Assembly: GCA_043738095.1 (NCBI GenBank)
Contig: JAYSZI010000001.1
Coordinates: 1 to 64,000 of the forward strand
From: Lysobacter_K sp043738095
Lineage (GTDB): Bacteria > Pseudomonadota > Gammaproteobacteria > Xanthomonadales > Xanthomonadaceae
DNA: 64,000 bases
Direction: 5' to 3'
Shown: in pieces, positions 9,381 through 17,631 of the stretch
Position numbering within the stretch: the stretch's first letter is position 1
How the letters are laid out: each line of letters opens with the position of its first letter
The notes under the pieces: generated by a model
Told to the model about the DNA's origin: nothing
The model's database searches: none
Seen by the model: the letters and a program-made list of their open reading frames with translations, nothing else
Made by a program: the position numbers and the translations under genes

Positions 9381-10328
9381 TCAGTCGACGATGCCTTTGG
9401 CCTCTGCCGTGCCCAGCACTTCGGGATGCTGCAGCGCCTTGGGCTTGCCCAGCAGGGGATGCACGAACACCGCGGCTAAGATGATCGCCACTCCCGCGTA
9501 GAACAGCGGCGTGAGTTCACGCTGCTCGTCGAGCAGCACGGTTGCCAGCACGATCGCGTACACCGGCTCAAGATTGATTGCCAGTTGCGCCGAAAACGCG
9601 CTCATATGCCGCAACGCGACCAGCGACAGCACGAACGGCAGCAAGGTGCAGACCAGCGCCAAGCCGAGCAGCAGCACCGCATCCTGCGCACCGGGCAATG
9701 CCAGCAGATCGCCGCCGAACGCAGGAAACAGCAGCGGCATCAGCGGCGCGAGCAAGGTCAACGCGACGGTGCCGGCGCCAAGTTCGATCGCGGTTGCCGT
9801 AAGTGGGTCGCCGTGTTCGACCAGGCGCTTGTTAAGCGAGCCGAAGCATGCCACCAGCAGGGCCGACAGCGCGCCGACCGCGATGCCGAGTCGCATCCCT
9901 GCCGGCACGCCGCCGACCACCAGCGCCACACCGGGCAACACCGCAATGCCCAGCGCGAGGTCGCGCCGGGAGAACCGCGTGCGCGCGAGCAAGGGTTCGA
10001 TCAGCGCGGTGAACGCCGTCGCCAGGGCGATGCAGGTCGCGCCGACAGACGCATTCGACAACTTGATCGCGCCATAGAACGTCAGCCAGTGCAGCGCGAC
10101 CAACACGCCAACGCCGGCGTACGACCAGCGCAGCCGCGCCGGCATCGCGCGCAGGCCACGCCAGACGCGTGGCAACAGCGCGAGCGCCGCGATCACGATC
10201 AGCATCCGCCACCACACCAGCGGCAACGCCGGCAGCGTGATCAGCTTGCCCAGGATGGCAGTGAGGCCCCACAAGAGCACGCAAAAGTGGATCTGCAGTT
10301 GGGCCTTGGCGGTCGGGGTCATCGGCAT
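9381..10328 (-). CDS. DMT-superfamily (EamA/RhaT) transporter
   Basis: 315 residues, almost entirely hydrophobic, with about ten predicted membrane helices in two EamA repeats (residues ~10-145 and ~150-295). The second repeat ends with the typical SAFSAQLAINLEPVYAIVLATVLLDEQRELTP motif. These proteins export amino acids or other small metabolites across the inner membrane; the substrate is unknown. It is distinct from the second EamA transporter at 14108. It follows a REP hairpin rather than an operon partner. Confidence 0.9.
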   Translation of the reverse strand: MPMTPTAKAQLQIHFCVLLWGLTAILGKLITLPALPLVWWRMLIVIAALALLPRVWRGLRAMPARLRWSYAGVGVLVALHWLTFYGAIKLSNASVGATCIALATAFTALIEPLLARTRFSRRDLALGIAVLPGVALVVGGVPAGMRLGIAVGALSALLVACFGSLNKRLVEHGDPLTATAIELGAGTVALTLLAPLMPLLFPAFGGDLLALPGAQDAVLLLGLALVCTLLPFVLSLVALRHMSAFSAQLAINLEPVYAIVLATVLLDEQRELTPLFYAGVAIILAAVFVHPLLGKPKALQHPEVLGTAEAKGIVD

Positions 10329-10588
10329 GGCGGCGATTATTCCACTCCCGGCCTACCGTGCCGCACCTCATGCCGCAGGATAAGCGTCGATCGCCGCCGC
10401 TCGGCGCACCCGCCGTGACGCGGTGAGGGCACGCACGGAACTGGGCGCTGGCCCCGGCGACACGCACGTGTCCGCGTACCGGAAAATTTGTCAACGTGCG
10501 CGGTCGCGGGGCGTTGCTCCGGAAGGTCGAACTTCTTTCGACCCATCACACAGTTCCACTGCCAAGGCCTCCCAAGGACGACACGACA

Positions 10589-12175
10589 ATGCGAATTACG
10601 ACCAGCAAGGCCCAACGCTACCGTACGCAACCGCGTGCCCCGAGGCTGCGGTGGCCCGCATGGCACGCCTGCGTGCTCGCGGTGGCGGTGGGCACCGTAG
10701 GCGGGGTGCACGCGCAGCAGGTCGACACCGTGCGCGCCGCGCCGCTGGCCGCGCTCGCGCACGGATTGCGGCCGACGGTGCTTAAATCCGGCGAATCTCT
10801 GCCCCGGTGGTCGCTGGCCGAGCGTATGTCGCACCACCAAGTCCCCGGAGTCGCCATCGCGGTGCTGAAAAATGGCGAGGTGGTGGATGCCATAGGTTAC
10901 GGCGTTCGCGAAGCCGGCACGCACGGGCCCATCGACGCCGACACGCTGTTCAACGTGGGCTCCGTGAGCAAAGTCATCACCGCAGCAACCTCGCTCCGGC
11001 TGATGGCGCAAGGAAAAATCGACCTCGACCGGGACGTCAATACCTACTTGAAGTCGTGGCGCATACCGCCGACACCAGAGATCGCCAATCCCGTCGTGAC
11101 GATGCGCATGCTGATGTCACACACCTCGGGCCTCGGGGTTCATGGCTTTCCCGACTATCTGCCGGGACAGGCGTTGCCGACGATGCTCGACACGCTTAAC
11201 GGCACGCCGCCAGCGCAGAACGCCCCGGTGCGTCTGCAGCGTGAGCCAGGCTTGCTCAACGACTACTCCGGCGGCGGAACCACGGTCGGGCAGCTGGTGA
11301 TCGAGGACATCGCCGGCCTGCCGCTGGAAACCGTCGCGCGCCAGCAGGTCTTCGATCCGATCGGCATGGGTCGCAGTACCTTCGAAAGCCCGTTGTCAGC
11401 CGCGCGCGGAAATATCGCCAAGGCCCATGACGGTAAAGGCGCGCTGACCGCACTGCCGCGCGGTTGGCAGACATTTCCGCAGGAAGGGGCGGCGGGTCTG
11501 TGGACGAGTGCGAATGAGCTGGGCGCATTCGTCGGCGCGCTGATAAAGAGCTACCAAGGCACGGGCGCTTTTCTGCCGCAAGCCATCGCAACGCAGATGA
11601 TGACGGCGGTATCACCGAGTTGGCATGGCCTGGGGCCGCGGCTCGATGGCGCGGGCACCTCCCGTATATTTCATCACGGGGGTTCTAACGACAGCTATCA
11701 CGCATGGATCGAGGGGTACCTCGAAACCGGCGATGGTTTCGTCATCCTGACCAATAGCGAAGGTGGCTCGCAGCTGCGCACCGAAATCCGTAACGCGCTG
11801 TCCGATGCGTTGGGCCACGGCGTAAATTCGCCGATCCGCGCTATCGCTCTGCCCGCCAGCAGCCCCCTGGCTGACTATGCCGGCACCTACCGCCACGACA
11901 CGGGGATCCCGCTGGATTTCCGCCGGTCGCTCACCGACTTCTTCGATGTCGACACGCTCGAAATACAACTCAGTGAAAAGACCCTGTCCGTCAGCGTTCC
12001 AGGGGAAACCGGCACGCTACTGCCACTGACGCCGACGCGGTTCATTGCGCCGACCGTCTTCGGCGTCCAGTTGGAGTTCCATCGCGACGCCCACGGCGTA
12101 GTGCGAGCCTTGAGCGTCGAGCATGGCGCCTCGCGCGCGTATTTCCGGCGGCACGTGGCGGCGCCGGTGCGATAG
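10589..12175 (+). CDS. Exported serine hydrolase of the beta-lactamase (class C/EstB) family
   Basis: 528 residues. A signal peptide is visible: basic N-region to residue ~22, hydrophobic ACVLAVAVGTVGGVHA and likely cleavage after HA at about 42. The SxxK nucleophile motif is S125-V-S-K128 in FNVGSVSKVIT; NDYSGGG provides the tyrosine of the YxN-like motif, and HHGGSND is the HxG-like motif. A C-terminal ~120-residue domain follows the hydrolase fold. Family members are esterases, D-aminopeptidases or penicillin-binding-like enzymes; true beta-lactamase activity cannot be assumed. The start at 10589 has AAGGA upstream and begins the signal peptide. Confidence 0.9.
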   Translation: MRITTSKAQRYRTQPRAPRLRWPAWHACVLAVAVGTVGGVHAQQVDTVRAAPLAALAHGLRPTVLKSGESLPRWSLAERMSHHQVPGVAIAVLKNGEVVDAIGYGVREAGTHGPIDADTLFNVGSVSKVITAATSLRLMAQGKIDLDRDVNTYLKSWRIPPTPEIANPVVTMRMLMSHTSGLGVHGFPDYLPGQALPTMLDTLNGTPPAQNAPVRLQREPGLLNDYSGGGTTVGQLVIEDIAGLPLETVARQQVFDPIGMGRSTFESPLSAARGNIAKAHDGKGALTALPRGWQTFPQEGAAGLWTSANELGAFVGALIKSYQGTGAFLPQAIATQMMTAVSPSWHGLGPRLDGAGTSRIFHHGGSNDSYHAWIEGYLETGDGFVILTNSEGGSQLRTEIRNALSDALGHGVNSPIRAIALPASSPLADYAGTYRHDTGIPLDFRRSLTDFFDVDTLEIQLSEKTLSVSVPGETGTLLPLTPTRFIAPTVFGVQLEFHRDAHGVVRALSVEHGASRAYFRRHVAAPVR

Positions 12176-12226
12176 TCTGCCATTCGTCGCGCGGCCTGAG
12201 CCGAGCGCTGTAGGAGAGGCCGGAAC

Positions 12227-12613
12227 ATGAGGACGGACTTCATCGCGTATCTGCATGAGTTGTTCGCCGACTTCGGCGCAATAACGACGCGCGCCATGTT
12301 CGGCGGTCACGGCCTGTACCACGAGGGCGTGCTGATCGGCGTGGTCATCGACGACGGCCTGTACCTCAAGGTCGATGCGCAGACCCAGGCGTTGTTCCAG
12401 GCCGAAGGCTGCAGCCCGTATATCTACAGGCAGAGCCCCAAACCGCTGACGATGAGCTACTGGTCGGTGCCGGATGCGGCGATGGATTCGTCGCAGGCGA
12501 TGTTGCCGTGGGCACGGCTCGCGTATGCGGCGGCGTTGCGCAAGCCCAAGGCGACGAAGCGGGTTGCCAAGCTTAAGGCGACAAAGAAGAACGCATCACT
12601 ACCGATCGACTGA
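12227..12613 (+). CDS. TfoX N-terminal domain protein
   Basis: 128 residues. The TfoX/Sxy N-terminal fold is clear: YLHELFADFGAITTRAMFGGHGLYHEG, then VIDDGLYLKVD and the FQAEGCSPYIYRQ region. A lysine/alanine-rich tail follows residue ~105. Full-length TfoX/Sxy activates competence genes, but stand-alone N-terminal domain proteins like this are common and their role is unclear. TAGGAGAGG eight bases upstream supports the start. Confidence 0.9.
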   Translation: MRTDFIAYLHELFADFGAITTRAMFGGHGLYHEGVLIGVVIDDGLYLKVDAQTQALFQAEGCSPYIYRQSPKPLTMSYWSVPDAAMDSSQAMLPWARLAYAAALRKPKATKRVAKLKATKKNASLPID

Positions 12614-12668
12614 TGCGCAAGCTGGACCGGCGAGTCACGACCCGCAAGATGCACGTGCGGACTCACCA

Positions 12669-13553
12669 TCAGTCCTTCGGCAGCGCCAGCAGCCAGTCGA
12701 CAAACAACTGCGCCGCTGGACGCAGGCGGCGATGGGCCGGATACACCACGTGATAGCCCCAGCGCGCGGCGAGCGCCGGGCCAGGCAAACGGATCAGGCG
12801 GCCATCGGCTAGGTACGGCGCAACGATGCGCGCACGGGCGAGCGTGGCGCCCAGGCCCAGGCTCGCTGCATACAGCGCGTCGGTCGCATCGCTGAAGCTG
12901 AAACGCTCGTCGAGCTTGCTGCCGTGCACACCGGCCGCGCGCAGCCAGTCGTGCCAGCTTTGGCGGCCCAGATCGGAGATCAGTGGCAGGCGCGCGACCT
13001 GCGCCGCTTCGGTGATGCCCGCCACGCCGGGCAGCGAGCGCGACGCTACCGGGAACAGGGTGTCGTCCATCAGGAAGTGGGCGCTTAAGCCGGGCCAATG
13101 CCCAGGACCGTGACGGATGCCGAGGTCGGGCCCGCCCTCGTCGAAACGGGTCAGCGCGATTTCGGTATCCAAGTGCAAACGCAGCTGCGGGTGCTGTGTG
13201 CTGAACTGCGGCAGGCGCGGCAGCAGCCAGGTGTAGGCCAGCGAGTGCAAGGTGGTGACGCGCACGCGATCGTGGTCGACGCTGCCGGCACGCAGGCCGC
13301 GCAGCACGCCGTCCATGTCGGCCAGCGCGCTGCCAGCGGCATCGGCCAGTTGCACGCCTTCGGCGGTCAACGACACCCCGCGTGCGTGGCGCTGGAACAA
13401 CGCCATGCCCAGACGTGACTCGAGTTTGCGCACGTGATGGCTGACCGCACTTGCGGTCAGGTGCAGCTCCTCGGCAGCGTGGGCGAAGTTCTGGTGGCGG
13501 GCGGCGGCTTCGAAAGCCGCTAAAGCCGGGAGCCATTCCGAACGCAGGGTCAT
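12669..13553 (-). CDS. LysR-family transcriptional regulator (GcvA-like)
   Basis: 294 residues. The N-terminal winged helix-turn-helix reads LPALAAFEAAARHQNFAHAAEELHLTASAVSHHVRKLESRLGMALFQR, closest to the GcvA/AmpR group. The effector-binding domain follows (about 90-290). The start at 13553 fits the family; upstream in-frame residues do not. It is divergent from the cupin gene at 13697 with 143 bases between, the usual layout in which a LysR regulator controls its neighbour and itself. Confidence 0.93.
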   Translation of the reverse strand: MTLRSEWLPALAAFEAAARHQNFAHAAEELHLTASAVSHHVRKLESRLGMALFQRHARGVSLTAEGVQLADAAGSALADMDGVLRGLRAGSVDHDRVRVTTLHSLAYTWLLPRLPQFSTQHPQLRLHLDTEIALTRFDEGGPDLGIRHGPGHWPGLSAHFLMDDTLFPVASRSLPGVAGITEAAQVARLPLISDLGRQSWHDWLRAAGVHGSKLDERFSFSDATDALYAASLGLGATLARARIVAPYLADGRLIRLPGPALAARWGYHVVYPAHRRLRPAAQLFVDWLLALPKD

Positions 13554-13696
13554 GGCAAGCCTCAAATATGGTTTGTGTCTGGCCACGAAAGTATGCGCTT
13601 GTAGCGCGCGGGGCGATGGCGAGAATGGACCATAGTCCGGAGTCAGGCTTTTGCCAGCGGGCGTTCGCAAGTATCACCCACACCGGGACAGCCACC

Positions 13697-14035
13697 ATGC
13701 TCGAAGCCCACGAACCCCTCCTGGCGTCGTCCCATCTGGCGATGCGCATCGACGATTTGCCCGCGGTCGTGGTAGGTCCGGGTTGCAGCCGGCGCGACCT
13801 GCCGAGCAGCGTCGGCGTGCGCGTCTGGGTGGTCGACATGGCGGCGGGCAGCCAATGGCCGCACGTCGACCACCACGACGGCGGCGAAGAGTTCTACGTG
13901 GTCAGCGGCGAGGTGATCGAAGGCGATCTGCGCTACCGCGCCGGCACCTACGTCACGTTCGCGCGCGACAGCAGCCACCGCCCGCGCACCGAAATCGGCG
14001 TGCGCCTGTTCGGCTTCAATCTTGGGCCGCACTGA
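13697..14035 (+). CDS. Cupin-domain protein divergent from a LysR regulator
   Basis: 112 residues. A compact cupin: WPHVDHHDGGEEFYVVSGEVIEG carries the HxH and E metal ligands, and YRAGTYVTFARDSSHRPRTE the second motif histidine. It resembles ChrR-type anti-sigma cupins and small dioxygenase-like cupins. The likely regulator is the divergent LysR protein. An EamA transporter follows 72 bases downstream on the same strand, so cupin and transporter may form one unit. Confidence 0.87.
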   Translation: MLEAHEPLLASSHLAMRIDDLPAVVVGPGCSRRDLPSSVGVRVWVVDMAAGSQWPHVDHHDGGEEFYVVSGEVIEGDLRYRAGTYVTFARDSSHRPRTEIGVRLFGFNLGPH

Positions 14036-14107
14036 CCGACCGAGCGCGATCGCCGAGACCCCGCGCTACCCGTTCCATCCACTCCCTATTCAAAGCCGAG
14101 CACGCAC

Positions 14108-15007
14108 ATGCAGTCGACGCAAACCATCCTCCTGCCGCTGGCGCCTCCCGCCGAACGCGCGTGGCTGACGCCGCTTGAACTCGGCCTGCTCGGCGCGATC
14201 TGGGGGGCATCGTTTCTGTTCATGCGCATTGCGGCCAAAGACTTTGGTGCTGCGCCGTTGGTGGAGATGCGCCTCGCGCTCGGCGCGCTGGTGCTGCTGC
14301 CATTTCTGTGGCGTTCGCGCGCCTCGTTCCCGGCGCGGCTGTGGCCGAAGCTGGCACTGATCGGCGCGATCAATTCGGCGGTCCCTTTCGTGTTGTTCGC
14401 GTGGGCCGCACAAAACGCGCCCGCGGGCGTCGGCGCGATCACCAACGCAATGACGGTGCTTTTCACCGCCTTGGTCGGCTTCCTGTTCTTCGGCGAGAAG
14501 ATCGGCCCGAAACGCGCCATGGCGTTGTTCGCGGGCTTTGCTGGCGTGGTGGTACTCGCCAGCGGCAAGACTGCAGGCGCGAGCATCGGCTGGGCAGTGG
14601 TGGCTGGCTGCACCGCGGCATTTTTGTACGGCATCGGCATCAATCTCGTGCGCCGGCATTTGACCGGTTTGCCACCGGCAGCTGTGGCCGCGGCGACGCT
14701 CAGCAGTGCCTCCTTGCTCATGCTGCCGTTCGCAATCGCGCAATGGCCGCAGGCGCCGATCCCCGTGCGGTCGTGGTGGGCGGCGGCGTTGCTCGGGGTG
14801 ATCTGCACCGGCATCGCGTTCGTCATGTACTACCGCCTGATCGCGCGCATCGGCGCAAGCCGCGCCGCGACGGTGACTTACCTGGTGCCGCTGTTCGGCG
14901 TGGCGTGGGCGTGGATGCTGCTGGATGAACCGCTGACGCTAACCATGGGCATTGCCGGCGCGCTGATCCTGGGCAGCGTCGCGATGAGCCAGCGGGGCGC
15001 GAAATGA
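14108..15007 (+). CDS. EamA-family drug/metabolite transporter
   Basis: 299 residues, about ten membrane helices in two EamA repeats; LGAIWGASFLFMRIAAKDFG opens the first and VTYLVPLFGVAWAWMLLDEPLT marks the end of the second. The protein probably exports small metabolites. It lies between the cupin gene and the GNAT gene, all on the plus strand. Not closely similar to the other DMT transporter in the window, so probably not a recent duplication. Confidence 0.9.
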   Translation: MQSTQTILLPLAPPAERAWLTPLELGLLGAIWGASFLFMRIAAKDFGAAPLVEMRLALGALVLLPFLWRSRASFPARLWPKLALIGAINSAVPFVLFAWAAQNAPAGVGAITNAMTVLFTALVGFLFFGEKIGPKRAMALFAGFAGVVVLASGKTAGASIGWAVVAGCTAAFLYGIGINLVRRHLTGLPPAAVAAATLSSASLLMLPFAIAQWPQAPIPVRSWWAAALLGVICTGIAFVMYYRLIARIGASRAATVTYLVPLFGVAWAWMLLDEPLTLTMGIAGALILGSVAMSQRGAK

Positions 15008-15077
15008 AGCGAAGACCATCGACGAGTGTTGGCGCACCGGAGGATTCGACCTGCACGCTACCCCGAGGTAACCGCCC

Positions 15078-15647
15078 ATGAGCGATTTGCTCATCGCCGC
15101 TCCGATCCGCGCGCGCTGCGCCGGCGCTGACCGCACTGCGGTGCGCATCGTGCCGTTCGCCACCCACTTGCGCGAGCACTTCCATCGTCTCAATGCGGAT
15201 TGGTTGCGCAAATACTTCCAGCTGGAGGAGATCGATCACCGGGTGCTGTCGAATCCCGAAAGCGAGATTCTCGAACCGGGCGGCGCGATCCTGTTCGCGC
15301 TGGTCGACGGTGCCGCGGTGGGCACCTGTGCCCTCAAGCGCGAGGCTAACGGAAGTTACGAACTGACCAAGATGGCAGTCGACGAGCGCCACCAGGGTCT
15401 CGGGATCGGGCGACTGCTGATGGAGGCCGCCATCGCGGAGTTCCAGCGTCGTCGGGGCGCGTTGCTATTTTTGGAAACCAATTCCAAGCTTGGCCCGGCA
15501 CTTCGTCTGTATGAGAGCGTCGGCTTCGAGTACCAGGCCAATCTCAAGCCCGACTCGCACTACGCCCGCGCCGACGTGTACATGGAGTGGCGCGATGCCG
15601 CTCCGGGCAAAAGCAGTTCTGGCCCGCGCACGTACACGCCGGTATGA
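15078..15647 (+). CDS. GNAT-family N-acetyltransferase
   Basis: 189 residues. The acetyl-CoA binding motif A is ELTKMAVDERHQGLGIGRLLMEAAIAEF, with the Q/RxxGxG/A signature (QGLGIG). The acceptor-side motif ETNSKLGPALRLYESVGFEY follows. The N-terminal 25 residues are variable. The acetylated substrate is unknown; such proteins modify antibiotics, amines or protein N-termini. It is the last of a plus-strand run starting at 13697. Confidence 0.9.
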   Translation: MSDLLIAAPIRARCAGADRTAVRIVPFATHLREHFHRLNADWLRKYFQLEEIDHRVLSNPESEILEPGGAILFALVDGAAVGTCALKREANGSYELTKMAVDERHQGLGIGRLLMEAAIAEFQRRRGALLFLETNSKLGPALRLYESVGFEYQANLKPDSHYARADVYMEWRDAAPGKSSSGPRTYTPV

Positions 15648-15711
15648 CGTTCCGCGCGCGCTCCAACCAACCCATGTCGCTCGTGACGGGCGGTGCTTTA
15701 GCAGCAATCTG

Positions 15712-16569
15712 TTAGTGGCCATGAAGCCGCTGCAACAGCGCCATGGCTGCGGCCGGGTTGCGTTGTTTCGCGCTGCTGATGAAGTTGACGAACACCTCGC
15801 GTGGGGCGCCCGGCGCAAGCTCTGCGGCTACGTGCGGAAGAGCATCGGGATCGCCCCCCGCAGCCCATGTGCGCGCGTGGCTGGCCCACTGGTCCAGCTC
15901 CTCATCGCTATACCCGGTGACAATATCGACGCGCGAGCGCATCAGCCGCGCGTAGACGAACGCACCAGTGATGTCGGCAAACGAGGGGTGCTCGGGCGAG
16001 TCGGTGAACACCGTCGCAACACTATGCGCGCGTGCAAGGTCTACATACGCGGGCTCGCGAAAACTGTCGTGCCGAACTTCCAGCACATGGCGCAGGCGCA
16101 GGCCGTCCAGGCTGGTCGGCAGTGCATCGAAAAAGGCCCCGACATCGTCAGGATCGAATGCACGGCTCGGCGGCAACTGCCACAGGATCGGGCCGAGCTT
16201 ATCGCCGAATTCGGCCAGCCCACCGGACAAAAACGCGTCGGCAGCTTTGATGGCTTTGGCTAACGCCCCGCGCTGGGTCACGTACTGCGGCGCCTTCAAC
16301 GAGAACATGAAATCCGATGGAGTTTCTGCCGCCCACTTGGCATAGGTCGCGGGTTTCTGCGCGCCGTAGAACGTGCCGTTGATCTCGATCGTGCTGAGCT
16401 GGCGGCTGGCGTATTCCAGCTCGCGGCGGTGCACGAGGCCTGCCGGATAGAAGTTGCTGCGCCATGGCGCGTAGGTCCAGCCGCCAATGCCGACACGGAT
16501 GCCGTCGATCGCAGCCACGCCCTGATCAGGCACGCTAGCCGGCGACGCCTCGGCGGGGTAAAGCGTCAT
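15712..16569 (-). CDS. DUF72 (YecE-like) protein
   Basis: 285 residues with the DUF72 TIM-barrel pattern: VGIGGWTYAPWRSNFYPAG, the catalytic-like TIEINGTFYGAQKPATYAKWA, and GPILWQLPPSR. The function of DUF72 proteins is unknown; the fold resembles metal-dependent sugar isomerases/endonucleases. Its ATG overlaps the stop of the upstream VOC gene (ATGA), so translation is coupled. The start at 16569 rather than further upstream follows from that overlap. Confidence 0.9.
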   Translation of the reverse strand: MTLYPAEASPASVPDQGVAAIDGIRVGIGGWTYAPWRSNFYPAGLVHRRELEYASRQLSTIEINGTFYGAQKPATYAKWAAETPSDFMFSLKAPQYVTQRGALAKAIKAADAFLSGGLAEFGDKLGPILWQLPPSRAFDPDDVGAFFDALPTSLDGLRLRHVLEVRHDSFREPAYVDLARAHSVATVFTDSPEHPSFADITGAFVYARLMRSRVDIVTGYSDEELDQWASHARTWAAGGDPDALPHVAAELAPGAPREVFVNFISSAKQRNPAAAMALLQRLHGH

Positions 16570-16985
16570 GTCGCCCACGGGTCGTAACTTCCGAACCACC
16601 ACAGGTGCCCCTCGAGGTCGCGGCAGGCGTAGCCGCGGCCGCCGTAATCCTGATCGGCGATGTCGATCTCGATCGTCGCCCCGCTCGCCTTTGCGTGTCG
16701 GTAATGGCTGTCAATGTCAGCCACAACCACGCAACAACTCTGTGTTTCACGTCCGCCGATGTCGTCGGGCTGCACGATGCGCTCGCCCCATTCGCTGGCG
16801 GTGCCGGCCGAGCCAAGCATGATCATTCCGCTGCCGTCGAAGGTGAGCTGGGCGTGGTGGACGGTGTCGCCGTCGGCGTACACCGCATGACGCGCGAAGC
16901 CGAACGCGTTGCACAGCCAGTCGATTGCAACCGGTGCGTTGCGGTAACGCAGGCAGGGAATCACGGTGCTGGCACGTACGGCCAT
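16566..16985 (-). CDS. VOC-family protein (PhnB-like)
   Basis: 139 residues: TVIPCLRYRNAPVAIDWLCNAFGF at the N-terminus, HHAQLTFDGSGMIMLGSAG in the middle, and YACRDLEGHLWWFGSYDP at the C-terminus. This is the PhnB/glyoxalase-like subgroup of the vicinal-oxygen-chelate superfamily. It starts at 16985, divergent from the GFA gene, and shares an ATGA overlap with the DUF72 gene after it. Substrate unknown. Confidence 0.88.
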   Translation of the reverse strand: MAVRASTVIPCLRYRNAPVAIDWLCNAFGFARHAVYADGDTVHHAQLTFDGSGMIMLGSAGTASEWGERIVQPDDIGGRETQSCCVVVADIDSHYRHAKASGATIEIDIADQDYGGRGYACRDLEGHLWWFGSYDPWAT

Positions 16986-17084
16986 GCGATTGAGCCCGTT
17001 GCAGGGAGGCACGCGCAGGATAGCCGCGCGATGTGAAGCCGCCGTGGGGTTACGCTTGTCGCCCCGTCCGTTAGGAGATCGACG

Positions 17085-17435
17085 ATGAGCACCCATTCCG
17101 GCAGCTGCCATTGCGGCAAGATCGCGTTCGACGTCGAAGGCGAGATCGACCAAGCGCTCGACTGCAATTGCTCGATGTGCCAGAAACGCGGCGGCCTGCT
17201 GTGGTTCGTGCCGGCAGCGCAGTTCACGCTGAAAACGCCGGTGGACGCGCTGGGCACGTACCGGTTCAACCGCGGCAAGATCGACCACCACTTCTGCCCG
17301 AGCTGCGGCATCTCGCCTTTCAGCGAGGGCAGCAATCCGGACGGCAGCGCGATGGCCTGCATCAACGTGCGCTGCCTCGACGGCATCGACTTGGCTTCGG
17401 TCAAAGTCGAGCCGTGCAACGGGCGTGATTTCTGA
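17085..17435 (+). CDS. GFA (glutathione-dependent formaldehyde-activating enzyme) family protein
   Basis: 116 residues with the zinc-binding cysteines of this family: GSCHCGK (7-13), CNCSMC (28-33) and CPSCG (68-72). GFA proteins were named for an enzyme joining formaldehyde and glutathione, but most homologues have no proven activity. AGGAG eight bases before the ATG supports the start. A GGCGCC hairpin follows the stop. Confidence 0.9.
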   Translation: MSTHSGSCHCGKIAFDVEGEIDQALDCNCSMCQKRGGLLWFVPAAQFTLKTPVDALGTYRFNRGKIDHHFCPSCGISPFSEGSNPDGSAMACINVRCLDGIDLASVKVEPCNGRDF

Positions 17436-17444
17436 CGATGGCAC

Positions 17445-17460
17445 GGCGCCGTCTGGCGCC
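17445..17460 (+). terminator. GC-rich hairpin after the GFA gene
   Basis: GGCGCC-GTCT-GGCGCC, a perfect 6-bp stem ten bases after the stop codon; no T-tract follows. Confidence 0.35.
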
Positions 17461-17631
17461 GGAGAAGCGGTTGACCGGCTGCGAATCGGCTGCGCCAACC
17501 GCAGGATGCTGCGTTCGCGGCCCGGCGCGCAGAGACCTAGGTCTTTGAGTGCCGGGGAACCTGCTGTCGACCACAGCATGCGAAAGCAGGTTCAGTTTGT
17601 CCTTGGCGTGCGCGTCCGCACGGCCCATCCG

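Noticed and set aside
10589..12175. Class C beta-lactamase (AmpC) call
   Set aside because: The serine-hydrolase motifs are present, but the length of 528 residues and the extra C-terminal domain fit esterase/peptidase relatives rather than AmpC.
13600..13650. LysR-type operator between the LysR gene and the cupin gene
   Set aside because: Only weak short symmetry (GGAC-CATA-GTCC) was seen, not enough to call a site.
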